A DNA stretch of 58,171 nt from Acidobacteria bacterium 13_2_20CM_57_17 (GCA_001914785.1 MNDE01000117.1:1-58171), one strand, 5' to 3'; shown: positions 1-8,653, numbered from the stretch's first letter. The notes: generated from the letters alone by a model not told the origin. Numbers and translations are program-made.

Positions 1-83
1 CTTCGCTATCACTTCGCCTCCATCAGGCTGTGAAGAGGACTTTCACCTCCAAGCTGTCAAACATGCTCGGCACACAACAAGAA

Positions 84-106
84 GGGCTCCGACCGGGTCG
101 GAGCCC
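84..106 (-). terminator. Rho-independent-type terminator after tatA
   Basis: A perfect 10-bp inverted repeat (left arm 84-93, right arm 97-106) with a 3-nt loop lies just downstream of the tatA stop. Read on the minus strand the stem is followed by a T-rich stretch (TTCTTGTTGTG). Position and structure fit the end of the rlpA-pyrF-selB-tatA unit. Confidence 0.6.
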
Positions 107-143
107 AATTCCAATTCGCGCCGATTCTTGCTTGGCCTGGGCG

Positions 144-350
144 CTACTTCTTTTCTTCGGCAGGTTTGTCTTCCGGTGGAGCCGGCGATTGTGCCGGGGG
201 CGTCGGTTGCGACGCACCGGACATGCCGTCTTTGAAGCTGCGGATGCCTTCGCCAAACCCCTTCATGATTTCCGGGATGCGTTTGCCGCCAAAGAAAATC
301 AGAATCACAGCCAGAACCACAAGCCAATGAAAAATGCTGAATTCACCCAT
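144..350 (-). CDS. tatA: Sec-independent translocase subunit TatA/MttA family
   Basis: This is a 68-residue pore-forming subunit of the twin-arginine translocase, which moves folded proteins across the inner membrane. A single N-terminal transmembrane helix spans about residues 6-20. The hinge FFGGKRIPEI and an amphipathic helix follow (to about residue 42), then a charged Pro/Glu/Lys-rich tail, which is the standard TatA layout and length. It is the last gene of a minus-strand series behind selB, 87 bp away, and a terminator-like hairpin follows it. TatB or TatE cannot be fully excluded because the families overlap at this size, but the short tail favours TatA. No tatC is in the window. Confidence 0.9.
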   Translation of the reverse strand: MGEFSIFHWLVVLAVILIFFGGKRIPEIMKGFGEGIRSFKDGMSGASQPTPPAQSPAPPEDKPAEEKK

Positions 351-397
351 GAACCGCCTCCACGCGCTCAGCCTAGCGGCGCGCTACTTAAACCCTA

Positions 398-415
398 GCG
401 CAGGTAGGCCTGCGC
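398..415. repeat. Palindromic hairpin between selB and tatA
   Basis: A 7-bp perfect stem (398-404 with 409-415) and a TAGG loop sit in the 87-bp gap between selB and tatA. No proper T-tract follows on either strand, so it is more likely a dispersed palindromic element or an intercistronic mRNA structure than a terminator. Confidence 0.45.
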
Positions 416-437
416 GGCAAGTCTCTGTCGCTTGCCC

Positions 438-2348
438 CTACAGGATAACACGCTCTTCCCCCGCCCGCCGCGTCGCATGCTCACGGTCGAGATATTCAAG
501 CAGCGGGATGGCGTACTTCCGCGTAATGCCGGTCAGTTCCTTGAACGCGGGCACGGAAATACGATCACCTTTTGTTTTCTTATAAGTGGCGAGCTGCTTC
601 TTCAATTGAGCAAGCGCCTGGCGGTGAAAAACCAGTTCAGCCGAGACGCGCACCAGGTTTTTCTCGCGCAGGAGAATTTGCAAAAGCTTCTCCGCGCGTT
701 TGGCTTCGACCGTAAGTTTTGCCAGCACTTCTTTCACTGATGGCACGGCCAGACCCGCGGAAGCGAACGCCGCTTCGATCTGTTCTTTGGCTTTGGCTTC
801 TTCGGGAAGCAGGGCAATTTCCGATCCTGCTTTCTTTACGAGTTCGCCTTGCGCGTCGAGTTTCTTCTGCGCGGCCAGCTCTTCCAATGCCGCGCGAAAC
901 GTTTCGCTCCGCACGCGCTTTCCCAGGCTGGCGCGCAAGTCTTCGCGGGCGATTCCCGGCAGCAACGGGTTCTCTTTCTGAAATCGCTCCACTCTTTCTA
1001 TAATTCTCTTGCGCACTTCTTCAAACAATTGTCCGGAGACTAGCGCCAGCGGTTCGCTCGAAACAATCCTCACGCGTCCCATTCCGCGCAGTTTTTCCAG
1101 GGCTTCCTGAATTTCTTTTTCCGTCCAGCCCGTCCGCGCCACGATCTCTTCGTAACCCAGTCCCAGCAGCGCACGCTCCGTCATTGCCGCCAGAATTTCG
1201 CCATGCTTTCCGCGCTCCAGCGTTTCCAGAAACGCGGCGCGTCCCGTATCGCGCAGCATCGGACGCCGCGCCAGCGGGTCGAGCACTGCACCGCCCCCAA
1301 TCGTCACGACCGGAGAAAATTGCCGCACGATGAAGCGGTCGCCCGGCAGCACCAGCACTTCGTCCTGCACTTTCAAATTCGCCAGCGCGCTTCCGCCCGG
1401 TGGAATTTCTTTCTCACCGTGAAAAAAAACTTCCGCGATTGTCTCTGCTGTTCCGGCATGAAAATGGACGCGCGATCCTTGTTTCAACTTTCTCGCGGAG
1501 GGCAACGACTCCAACCGAACGTCGATTCGCCGCGTCTTGCGGAATTTTCCCGGCGCCGCGAGAACCATTCCGCGTTTCAGCGCGGTGTGTTCAATTCCGG
1601 CGAGATTCACCGCCGTGCGCTGTCCCGGCGTCGCGCGTTCCACGGATTTTCCGCCGGACTGCACGCCGCGCACGCGCAGCCGCTCGCCGCGCGGAAATAA
1701 TTCCGCTTCATCGCCTGTGCCGACGCTTCCGGAAATGAGCGTCCCCGTCACGACGGAACCAAATCCTTTCATCGCAAACGCGCGATCGATCGGCAATCGA
1801 AAATATCGCGCCGCATCTTTTGCTGACGAGTTCGCTGCGGCATCGCTCAGCGCTTTCCGCAACTCAATAAGTCCCGCGCCTGTTTTTGCGCTAACCGGAA
1901 CGAGTGCCGCTTTTTCCAGAAACGATCCGCGCAGAAATTCCTCCGCTTCCATGCGCACCAGTTCCAAAGTGTCGCTGTCCACCATGTCACTCTTTGTCAG
2001 CGCTACGACTCCGCGCTTCACTCCCAGCAAACGGCAAATATCAAAATGCTCGCGCGTCTGCGGCTTGATGGATTCGTCCGCCGCAATCACGAGCAGCAAC
2101 ACATCGATGCCCGCTGCGCCTGCGAGCATGTTGCTGACAAATCGTTCGTGCCCGGGCACGTCAACGAATCCGAAGCGCACGCCGTTTTCTTCCAGGAATG
2201 CGAAGCCCAAATCAATGGTGATTCCGCGGCGCTTTTCTTCCGCGAGGCGATCCGGATGCGTTCCAGTCAGAGCTTCGACCAGTGTGGATTTGCCGTGATC
2301 GATGTGCCCGGCCGTGCCGACAATTACGCTCTTCATCGCAGTGGACAT
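438..2348 (-). CDS. selB: Selenocysteine-specific elongation factor SelB
   Basis: SelB is the EF-Tu-like GTPase that brings Sec-tRNA(Sec) to UGA codons marked by a SECIS hairpin. The 636 residues match family length. The GTPase motifs are visible: P-loop GHIDHGKS (about 14-21), switch [12 protein letters not shown] (about 40-50), DVPGHERF (63-70) and TKSD (118-121). EF-Tu-like beta-barrels follow, then a C-terminal series of winged-helix domains (from about 370) that binds the SECIS RNA in characterised members. It lies between pyrF (73 bp upstream) and tatA. No selA, selD, selC or obvious selenoprotein gene is in the window. A second ATG at codon 5 is an alternative start; neither has a clear ribosome-binding site. 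Confidence 0.93.
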   Translation of the reverse strand: MSTAMKSVIVGTAGHIDHGKSTLVEALTGTHPDRLAEEKRRGITIDLGFAFLEENGVRFGFVDVPGHERFVSNMLAGAAGIDVLLLVIAADESIKPQTREHFDICRLLGVKRGVVALTKSDMVDSDTLELVRMEAEEFLRGSFLEKAALVPVSAKTGAGLIELRKALSDAAANSSAKDAARYFRLPIDRAFAMKGFGSVVTGTLISGSVGTGDEAELFPRGERLRVRGVQSGGKSVERATPGQRTAVNLAGIEHTALKRGMVLAAPGKFRKTRRIDVRLESLPSARKLKQGSRVHFHAGTAETIAEVFFHGEKEIPPGGSALANLKVQDEVLVLPGDRFIVRQFSPVVTIGGGAVLDPLARRPMLRDTGRAAFLETLERGKHGEILAAMTERALLGLGYEEIVARTGWTEKEIQEALEKLRGMGRVRIVSSEPLALVSGQLFEEVRKRIIERVERFQKENPLLPGIAREDLRASLGKRVRSETFRAALEELAAQKKLDAQGELVKKAGSEIALLPEEAKAKEQIEAAFASAGLAVPSVKEVLAKLTVEAKRAEKLLQILLREKNLVRVSAELVFHRQALAQLKKQLATYKKTKGDRISVPAFKELTGITRKYAIPLLEYLDREHATRRAGEERVIL

Positions 2349-2421
2349 GATTCGAATGGGCGAACAGTCTTGCCGCTTTGGATGCTACTGGAGGAAAGAA
2401 TCGGTGGTCAAACTGCAGAAA

Positions 2422-3171
2422 CTATTTCGCGGCGGCGATTTCGTCGACGATGGATTGCGCAGCCACACGCGGATCGGGCGCGGCGAGAATGGGCCTGCCG
2501 ACGACCAGAAAATCGGCGCCCGCGCGAATCGCTTCCGTGGGAGTTGCCTTCCGGGACTGATCTTCTGATTTAGATTCCACCGGTGAATCCTTTGGGCGCA
2601 CGCCAGGCGTCGCGATCAAGAATTCAGGGCCGCAAGCCTTGCGAATGGCTTTGGCTTCCTGCACGGAAGCGACAACACCGTCAACCCCCGCGCTTTTCGC
2701 GAGCTCCGCCAGCTTCACCACGCGCAATTTGGGCGCACCGCCGATTCCCACTTCCTTCATGGTCTTCTGGTCCATGCTCGTCAGAATGGTCACGGCCAGG
2801 AGGCGCGGCCGGTCTGCTCCCATCGGAACGCCGGCGCTGATGGCTTGCGCCGCGGCTTCGAGCATGGCCTTCCCGCCAAGCGCGTGCACGTTGACGAGCT
2901 GCACTCCGTTCAGCGCCGCGGAGGAAAGCACAGCGCCGGCAACGGTGTTGGGAATGTCGTGGAATTTCAGGTCGAGAAAAACGCCTGGGCCGAGCGCGGC
3001 GACTTCTTTAACCGCAGCGGGGCCCGCAGCCGTAAAGAGCTGGTTGCCGATCTTGAACATGCCAACAAGATCGGCCACCTGCTTTGCGAATTTCAACGCG
3101 GTGGAAAGAGAATCAAAATCAAGCGCGACAATCAGGCTGCTGCGGGGATGGGCGTCGAAGGTCAGGGTCAT
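2422..3171 (-). CDS. pyrF: Orotidine 5'-phosphate decarboxylase
   Basis: PyrF catalyses the last step of UMP synthesis, decarboxylating OMP to UMP in the cytoplasm. The 249 residues carry the signature DLKFHDIPNTV (about 67-77) with the catalytic Lys69 and Asp72, an N-terminal ALDFD strand with a conserved Asp, and the C-terminal phosphate-binding VVGRPI segment. It is the short bacterial group I form. It follows rlpA by 23 bp and precedes selB by 73 bp on the same strand, so it is probably transcribed from the promoter in front of rlpA. Two other pyr loci (pyrD upstream, pyrRBC divergent) are within 6 kb. Confidence 0.95.
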   Translation of the reverse strand: MTLTFDAHPRSSLIVALDFDSLSTALKFAKQVADLVGMFKIGNQLFTAAGPAAVKEVAALGPGVFLDLKFHDIPNTVAGAVLSSAALNGVQLVNVHALGGKAMLEAAAQAISAGVPMGADRPRLLAVTILTSMDQKTMKEVGIGGAPKLRVVKLAELAKSAGVDGVVASVQEAKAIRKACGPEFLIATPGVRPKDSPVESKSEDQSRKATPTEAIRAGADFLVVGRPILAAPDPRVAAQSIVDEIAAAK

Positions 3172-3194
3172 GTGTGACCCCGCCTCCTCCGGGG

Positions 3195-3620
3195 TCAGTG
3201 TTTCTCGGGTAGCGCCATGAGTTCGAGCCGGACCTGGCTCACGCCCGAGTGAATCAAGCCAATCTTCCGGGCGACTCGATAGGATACATCAATTTCACGC
3301 CCTTCTTGATAAGGACCGCGGTCATTGATGCGTACCAGTTCAAACTTGCCGTTGCGGGGATTCACTACGCGGACGAGAGACCCAAAGGGGAGGTTGGGGT
3401 GAGCCGCAGTGAGTGCTTCGGAGTCGAAGCGCTCGCCATTGGCGGTTTTGCGACCATTGAACCCGGGGCCATACCAACTGGAGTTGCCCACCCAGGTCTT
3501 AATCGGCTTCACGGGTTGATTCAGATGCGCTACGAGAGGTGCTTCCATCCCCGGTGCAACCAAGAACATGAGGAGTACCCACCGCAGTGCAGCCCAGCTC
3601 ATGAATAGTTTGTGTCTCAT
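3195..3620 (-). CDS. rlpA: RlpA-like double-psi beta-barrel protein (septal lytic transglycosylase family)
   Basis: This is a secreted 141-residue protein with an N-terminal signal-type hydrophobic segment (about 6-28) and one RlpA double-psi beta-barrel (about 44-138). The hallmarks GNSSWYGPGFNG, TANGERFD, LPFGSLVRV and INDRGPY are present. RlpA family enzymes cleave denuded glycan strands at the septum; the family Asp and His region is present here (NDRGPY, TAAHPNLPFG). There is no C-terminal SPOR domain, so septal targeting by that route is not expected. A strong promoter lies 33-61 bp upstream of the ATG, which makes this the probable first gene of the rlpA-pyrF-selB-tatA unit. Confidence 0.85.
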   Translation of the reverse strand: MRHKLFMSWAALRWVLLMFLVAPGMEAPLVAHLNQPVKPIKTWVGNSSWYGPGFNGRKTANGERFDSEALTAAHPNLPFGSLVRVVNPRNGKFELVRINDRGPYQEGREIDVSYRVARKIGLIHSGVSQVRLELMALPEKH

Positions 3621-3652
3621 AGTGTGTTCTTTGTGCTACTCCGATCCAGAAA

Positions 3653-3681
3653 AGTGTAGCAAAAAGACCTCGTTATGTCAA
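3653..3681 (-). promoter_or_regulatory. Sigma-70-type promoter for rlpA-pyrF-selB-tatA
   Basis: On the minus strand a perfect -35 TTGACA (3676-3681) is separated by exactly 17 bp from a -10 TACACT (3653-3658). The predicted start is near 3646, giving a leader of about 26 nt before the rlpA ATG. It lies between the pyrD stop and rlpA, so the downstream genes can be expressed apart from pyrD. Confidence 0.6.
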
Positions 3682-3691
3682 CCGTTTTCTG

Positions 3692-4627
3692 CTAGTTTTC
3701 AGCTTGGAATTTGTCCTTTATCTCATTCAAAGTAAACGCTTTAGTCCGTTCCAGTACGTTCGTAAGGGCATCGGCAAGCCGCTCACTGGCCCTCGGGTCA
3801 GCAAAGCTGGCCGTTCCGACCTGTACCGCCGAAGCACCTACAGCTAGGTATTCAAGCACGTCTTCGACCGTCTCGATACCTCCGAGACCTATAATTGGTG
3901 TCTTCACGGCCTTCTTCGTTTCCCAAACGAGCCTCAAAGTAATGGGTTTAATGGCCGGACCTGATAAACCGCCGGTTGAGTTCCCCAGCCGGGATTTCCC
4001 AGAATGGAAATCTATGGCCATTGCCGGGTAGGTATTTGCCACAGTCAGGGCGTCGGCTCCGGCTTCTTCGGCCGATTTGGCGATAAGTCCAATGTTTGTA
4101 ACAAGGGGCGAAAGTTTGACCCAAAGAGGTCGTTTTGAAGCAGCTTTGCGGGCGACTCCGACGACTTCGGCTACCATCGCGGGGTCGTTGCCGAACTGCA
4201 TTCCCCCCTTCTTGACGTTGGGGCAGGAGACGTTGAGTTCATAGCCCGCCAGCCCCTCGGCATCCTCCAAGACGCGGATCACCTCGACGTAGTCCTCGAG
4301 GGTGTAACCGAAAACGTTGGCGATGATCGCCGTATCGAACTTTCGCAGTACCGGGAGTTTTTCGGCTACGAAGGCTCGGACTCCCACATTCTGGAGCCCA
4401 ACAGCGTTGAGCATCCCTGAGGGCGTGGGATAGAGACGGGGGGCGGGGGCCCCTTCGATAGGTTCTCGAGAAAGCCCCTTGGTGACGAAGCCACCCAGGC
4501 GGTTCAGATCTACGATGTGGGCGAATTCGAGGCCGTAACCGAAGGTCCCACTGGCGGCAAGAATAGGATTCCGCAGGCGCAACGCGCCAATTTTTACGCT
4601 GAGGTCAACGGCGCCAGCGGAGCTCAC
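3692..4627 (-). CDS. pyrD: Dihydroorotate dehydrogenase, class 1B catalytic subunit
   Basis: PyrD oxidises dihydroorotate to orotate using FMN. The class 1B signature is present: NPILAASGTFGYG near the N-terminus, the active-site Cys in ELNVSCPNVKKGG, and the FMN-phosphate segment near the C-terminus (GLGGIETVEDVLEYLAVGAS). Class 1B enzymes normally pair with the electron-transfer subunit PyrK, which is not in this window. The frame is open upstream to a TTG at 4720, overlapping the preceding stop. The GTG at 4627 gives 311 residues, the usual family length, but has no strong Shine-Dalgarno, so the start is uncertain. rlpA follows after 71 bp with its own promoter. Confidence 0.93.
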   Translation of the reverse strand: MSSAGAVDLSVKIGALRLRNPILAASGTFGYGLEFAHIVDLNRLGGFVTKGLSREPIEGAPAPRLYPTPSGMLNAVGLQNVGVRAFVAEKLPVLRKFDTAIIANVFGYTLEDYVEVIRVLEDAEGLAGYELNVSCPNVKKGGMQFGNDPAMVAEVVGVARKAASKRPLWVKLSPLVTNIGLIAKSAEEAGADALTVANTYPAMAIDFHSGKSRLGNSTGGLSGPAIKPITLRLVWETKKAVKTPIIGLGGIETVEDVLEYLAVGASAVQVGTASFADPRASERLADALTNVLERTKAFTLNEIKDKFQAEN

Positions 4628-4716
4628 TTCGTAGAGAAGGATAGCACGAACCCGCCACTGCCCCGCGCAAAATGTGGAGAGTGTAGCCGATACGTTTCCA
4701 AATACGTGCCAAGCAG

Positions 4717-5109
4717 TCAATCACCAATGCTGAACTGCAAGTATGGTCTCGATACATTAACGACGATGTCTCGACTATCTTCGTCCAGTGTCACTCGCCC
4801 GTCCTTGTCGCGGTTTGGTCGACCCACCGCCTTGAAGTCGATGTCAACCTTAAAATAATGACAGTCTCGACTTACGAATGTGCGATGTAATCCTGTTGAT
4901 AGGCCACCTTCCGTCGTGAAAACCGCAAGGAGATCCCTTCGCGTCATGCCCGGTTTTACGGTCTCCATCTTTTCCAACGCGCGGGTTACCCAAGCCTCGC
5001 GGTCTTGCGCGCAAGGTTCCTGGCTTCCCGAGTGCCAGAGTCGAACAGAAGTCGGACCAATGGTGGCGATTATCGAAAGCAAAGTGAGGGCGAGAAGTGG
5101 TCGAATCAT
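4717..5109 (-). CDS. Small secreted protein of unknown function
   Basis: The product has 130 residues with a hydrophobic N-terminal signal segment (about 3-24) and a conserved-looking KPGMTRRDLLAVF segment. That segment is reminiscent of BamE/SmpA-like GMT-helix motifs. Two cysteines (near 32 and 80) could form a disulfide. The start at 5109 is chosen because AAGGAG lies 6-7 nt upstream; the frame stays open further, but that extension is not protein-like. It follows the phosphatase gene by 32 bp and precedes pyrD, so it is probably co-transcribed with the phosphatase. Function is not known, and the BamE-like resemblance is only a motif impression. Confidence 0.65.
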   Translation of the reverse strand: MIRPLLALTLLSIIATIGPTSVRLWHSGSQEPCAQDREAWVTRALEKMETVKPGMTRRDLLAVFTTEGGLSTGLHRTFVSRDCHYFKVDIDFKAVGRPNRDKDGRVTLDEDSRDIVVNVSRPYLQFSIGD

Positions 5110-5141
5110 GGATTCTTCTCCTTTTGCAGAAAAAGGGTGCG

Positions 5142-6959
5142 TTAGGGATTCGTGTTTGGAGTCGGGGTCTGTGATTTTGACCGAGCGGGTTGAGATGGGG
5201 CTAGGAGCGACGCGGGTTTCTTCAGGGCCTCGGCGAGGACATGGCCGTCGCGCGAAGAAAGAGTGATGCCGCAAAGGGCGGCGAACGTGGGAGCGATGTC
5301 GGCGGGGGTGACAGGTTGGAAGTATTGGCCCGGCTGGATGCCGAAGCCCATCAGCAAAATGGGGACGTGCTGGTCATAATTGTAGGGAACGCCGTGACCG
5401 GTGCCGTAAGAGCGCGGCTTTCCGGCAGGAGTGCTGTCAAGGAGCCAGTAGGGCTTTGGCAGGATGAATAGATCGCCGCTGCGGCCGGCGAAGTAGCTGT
5501 ACGCGAAAGCGCGGAGCGTAGGGCTTTGCGTGGCGGGCCTGTTCTGGAGTTCTTCGGCGCGATAGACAGCCGTGACCCCGGGCTGCTCCAGAGCGGCGTT
5601 CAGAACGGCCTGCATGGCGGCACGATCGTGCTGCAATTTGTCATAGACGCCGGGCGCAAAGTAAATATCGCTTCCGCTGATGCGCGCAACGGCGGGCTTT
5701 GGATACTTGAAGGCCGCGAGGGCCTTGTCGATTTTTTCCTGCAACTCCGGTAACCGCAAGAGGCCCGCATCGGCGCCGGTGGTCTGCATGTCTTCGGGAA
5801 TAGGCACGACGCCATGGTCGGCACTTAGCGCGACGACATAATTTCCGCGGCTGACTTTGGCATCCAGATGCGCGAAGAGATTGCCGAGATCCTTGTCCAA
5901 GCGCACAAGAATGTCCTGAATTTCGTGGCTGCGCGGGCCAAACGCGTGTCCAACATAATCGACAGGAGAGTAGCCGATGGCGAGAAAGTCGGTTCCCGCG
6001 GCTTTGCCTAGATTCAGCGCGTCAACAGCTTTTTCGGCAAGTTCGGTCAAGGCCGTGTCGGCGTAAGGGCTGGAGGCCCATTGACTGTAAAAGTCGGGGT
6101 CTGGTTCACCGGCACCCGATTTTCCACGCAGAGGATGGGGAAACGTGGGCTCCCACCCAGCGGGAGGAACAGCGCCGAGAGCTCTTTCATCGTACCAATA
6201 CGCTTTTTCCGGCAGGGACAGCGCCCAGGTCTTGCCGAAGTCCGCTTTGGCCGGGTGCGACTTGGCTTGCTCCTCGATGAAAGGCTGCGTGTCATAGGCG
6301 CTCGAAGTGACCCACGAGCCGTCGTCGAACCAGGTGGCGGCGTCGGCTTTGTGTCCAGCCATGGTTATGGCGGCGCGAGCTTTCAGCGAGAACGTCACGA
6401 TACGCGTCGTTCCGCTGGTCTGAAATTTCAATTCCTCCGCGAATGAAGGAACGGCCATGCGCCAGGCAGTATCCGCGCCTTGTGGAGTGGCGCCTGCGTA
6501 ACCAACGTTCTTTACTTTGGAGTCCGGGTCGGCGGTGCAGGTGACCATCTTTTGTTCTTTGCGGTCCCACCAGGCGTTGGCAACCATGCCATGGGTGGCG
6601 GGAAACGCTCCGGTGGAAATCGTGGCGTGGCCGACGCAGGTTTCCGTGGCGGCGTAGGGATAGGCCGCGTCGCGGAACCACGCGCCTTCCTCGACGAGGC
6701 GCTTGAGGCCGCCTGTCCACTGCCCAAGGAATTTGTCCACGTAATCGCCGCGCATCTGGTCGACGACCAGGAGCACGACAAGCTTGGGCCGGGCAGGCGC
6801 TTTTGCCGCCTTGGGAGCCGCCACGCGAAGCGGCGGAGCCTGAGCAGCCATGCGCGGCGGCAACGAAATAGCCCCGGCGAGAAAGACTGCTGCGGCCGCC
6901 GCCGCGCGGCGCAAAAGAATGCGATCCAACAAGAATCTGTTCAAAACCATAGCCGACAA
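5142..6959 (-). CDS. PafA-like alkaline phosphatase family phosphomonoesterase (secreted)
   Basis: This is a 605-residue alkaline-phosphatase-superfamily enzyme with an N-terminal signal segment (about 14-32). Metal ligands are seen in VVDQMRGDY (Asp67) and SADHGVVP. The nucleophile is probably Thr107 in TETCVGHATISTG. The paired Lys193 and Arg195 in SLKARAA match the Lys/Arg pair that defines PafA-type phosphate monoesterases rather than NPP diesterases. Expected role: zinc-dependent release of phosphate from organic monoesters in the periplasm. A small secreted gene follows on the same strand; pyrR starts divergently 103 bp away. Substrate preference is inferred from the Lys/Arg pair only. 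Confidence 0.85.
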   Translation of the reverse strand: MSAMVLNRFLLDRILLRRAAAAAAVFLAGAISLPPRMAAQAPPLRVAAPKAAKAPARPKLVVLLVVDQMRGDYVDKFLGQWTGGLKRLVEEGAWFRDAAYPYAATETCVGHATISTGAFPATHGMVANAWWDRKEQKMVTCTADPDSKVKNVGYAGATPQGADTAWRMAVPSFAEELKFQTSGTTRIVTFSLKARAAITMAGHKADAATWFDDGSWVTSSAYDTQPFIEEQAKSHPAKADFGKTWALSLPEKAYWYDERALGAVPPAGWEPTFPHPLRGKSGAGEPDPDFYSQWASSPYADTALTELAEKAVDALNLGKAAGTDFLAIGYSPVDYVGHAFGPRSHEIQDILVRLDKDLGNLFAHLDAKVSRGNYVVALSADHGVVPIPEDMQTTGADAGLLRLPELQEKIDKALAAFKYPKPAVARISGSDIYFAPGVYDKLQHDRAAMQAVLNAALEQPGVTAVYRAEELQNRPATQSPTLRAFAYSYFAGRSGDLFILPKPYWLLDSTPAGKPRSYGTGHGVPYNYDQHVPILLMGFGIQPGQYFQPVTPADIAPTFAALCGITLSSRDGHVLAEALKKPASLLAPSQPARSKSQTPTPNTNP

Positions 6960-7022
6960 GCCTCCCGAATCCGCCCAAGAGTCTACTACGACCGCGTTAC
7001 GGTTCGATGGTTGTGGGCCGGA

Positions 7023-7053
7023 TTGACCTCGGCGCGGTCAGGAATGATACGAT
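7023..7053 (+). promoter_or_regulatory. Possible promoter giving a near-leaderless pyrR mRNA
   Basis: TTGACC (7023-7028) is followed by an AT-richer GATACGAT block (7046-7053), with spacing of 17-19 bp depending on the hexamer chosen. Transcription would begin at about 7060, practically at the pyrR ATG. No Shine-Dalgarno is present before that ATG, which agrees with a leaderless message. The -10 match is modest. Confidence 0.3.
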
Positions 7054-7062
7054 ACCCCGACC

Positions 7063-7611
7063 ATGCGCATCGTCGAAAAAAGCCAATTGATGTCCGCGCC
7101 GGAAATCGACCGCACACTGCAGCGGCTAGCGCATGAAATCGTGGAGAAAAGCGGGGGAACGAAGAACCTGGCGCTGATCGGGATCGTGCGGCGGGGCGTG
7201 CCGCTGGCGCAGCGGATTGCGCAGGCGATGCGCGGAATTGACGGCGTGAACGTGCCCGTGGGCGTGCTGGACATCACGCTGTACCGCGACGACCTTTCGA
7301 AAGTGGCACCGCAGGCGGTGCTGCGCTCCTCGGACATTCCGTTTGGCGTGGACAACATGGACCTGGTGCTGGTGGACGACGTTCTGTACACCGGGAGGAC
7401 GATTCGCGCGGCGATGAATGGCCTTTTTGACCTCGGTCGGCCGAAGCGCGTGTCGCTGTGCGTGCTGGTGGACCGCGGTCACCGCGAAATGCCGATCGAG
7501 GCGCGGTACATCGGGCGGAAAGTGCAGACCAGCGACACGGAAATCATCGAAGTGCGGCTGCAGGAGATCGACAAGGAAGAACGCGTGGTGCTGGTCGACC
7601 GCGTGGAGTAG
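7063..7611 (+). CDS. pyrR: Bifunctional pyrimidine operon regulator / uracil phosphoribosyltransferase PyrR
   Basis: PyrR has 182 residues of phosphoribosyltransferase fold. The PRPP loop VLVDDVLYTGRT (102-113) and the PyrR-specific IVRRGVPLAQRIA segment (41-53) are clear. In characterised bacteria PyrR makes UMP from uracil and binds pyr mRNA to cause attenuation when UMP is high. Here it is the first gene of pyrR-pyrB-pyrC, with pyrB starting 49 bp after its stop. No PyrR-binding anti-antiterminator was recognised upstream, and the message may be leaderless, so regulation by classical attenuation at this site is not supported by what I can see. Confidence 0.93.
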   Translation: MRIVEKSQLMSAPEIDRTLQRLAHEIVEKSGGTKNLALIGIVRRGVPLAQRIAQAMRGIDGVNVPVGVLDITLYRDDLSKVAPQAVLRSSDIPFGVDNMDLVLVDDVLYTGRTIRAAMNGLFDLGRPKRVSLCVLVDRGHREMPIEARYIGRKVQTSDTEIIEVRLQEIDKEERVVLVDRVE

Positions 7612-7660
7612 ATTTGGATTTTCTATTCGAACCGGCTCGTATATGATTTGAGAAGGGACA

Positions 7661-8653
7661 TTGAGTACCAAATTCCGCGACTTGCTCGCCCTCGAACCGC
7701 TCACCGCGGACGAATTGGGATTTCTCCTCGATCAAAGCAAACCTTTTCAGGAAATTCAGAAGCACCCTTTGAAAAAACTGGCGACGTTGCGCGGGAAGAC
7801 CGTGGCGCTGGCGTTTTTTGAAACTTCGACGCGCACGCGCATCAGTTTTGGAGCGGCGGCATCGCGGCTCGGCGCGGACACGATGAATTTGCAGGCGGAA
7901 GCGTCGAGTTTGAAAAAGGGCGAGACGCTGCTCGATACGGTTTTCAACCTGAACGCCATGAAGCCGGATTGTCTGGTAATGCGGCACGCAGCTTCAGGCG
8001 CGACGGACTACGTGGCACGGCACTTGGACATTCCCGTGGTGAACGCGGGAGACGGGACGCACGAGCATCCGTCGCAAGGCCTGCTGGATGCGCTGACGAT
8101 TCGCGACCGGCTGGGAACGATCAAAAATCTGAAGGTGACGATTCTGGGCGACATTCTGCACAGCCGCGTGGCGCGTTCGAACATTCATCTGCTCGGAAAA
8201 TTCGGGTGCAAGTTCACTTTGTGCGGACCGGCGATGTGGGTTCCGCGCGAACTGGAGAAAATCGCGCCGGGGACGCCGATTCGCTGCGTCTACCGGATCG
8301 AAGAGGCCCTAGACGGAGCCGACGTCATCATGATGCTGCGGGTGCAGACGGAGAGGCTGAATGATCCGCCGCTTTCCGCGGACGATTACATTTTGCTGTA
8401 TCAACTGAATGCGGAACGGCTGCGGCGCGCGAACCCGAACGCGATTGTGTTGCATCCCGGACCGATGAACCGCGGGATTGAGATTACGCCGGACGTGGCG
8501 GACGGGCCGCAATCGTGCGTGCTGGAGCAGGTGACCAACGGCGTGGCGGTTCGCATGGCGATTCTGTACCTGCTGATTTCGGGAGCCACGGAGACGGACA
8601 CGCACCCGGTGCTGCAAGCAAAATCGAAGGAATCGGCGAATGCTTCTGATTAA
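7661..8653 (+). CDS. pyrB: Aspartate carbamoyltransferase catalytic subunit
   Basis: PyrB condenses carbamoyl phosphate with aspartate, the first committed step of pyrimidine synthesis. The 330 residues carry the carbamoyl-phosphate motif STRTR (56-60), the HEHPSQGLLDA segment and the C-terminal LHPGPMNRG. The start is TTG at 7661 with AGAAGGG about 5 nt upstream, which gives the standard N-terminus. The last 14 bases overlap the start of pyrC, so the two are translationally coupled. No pyrI regulatory subunit is present, which fits the class B/C enzymes that work alone or in complex with dihydroorotase. Confidence 0.95.
   Translation: MSTKFRDLLALEPLTADELGFLLDQSKPFQEIQKHPLKKLATLRGKTVALAFFETSTRTRISFGAAASRLGADTMNLQAEASSLKKGETLLDTVFNLNAMKPDCLVMRHAASGATDYVARHLDIPVVNAGDGTHEHPSQGLLDALTIRDRLGTIKNLKVTILGDILHSRVARSNIHLLGKFGCKFTLCGPAMWVPRELEKIAPGTPIRCVYRIEEALDGADVIMMLRVQTERLNDPPLSADDYILLYQLNAERLRRANPNAIVLHPGPMNRGIEITPDVADGPQSCVLEQVTNGVAVRMAILYLLISGATETDTHPVLQAKSKESANASD

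Noticed and set aside
6960..7062. PyrR-binding attenuator in front of pyrR
   Set aside because: Only a 5-bp inverted repeat (TGACC/GGTCA) was seen, with no terminator or PyrR-loop consensus.
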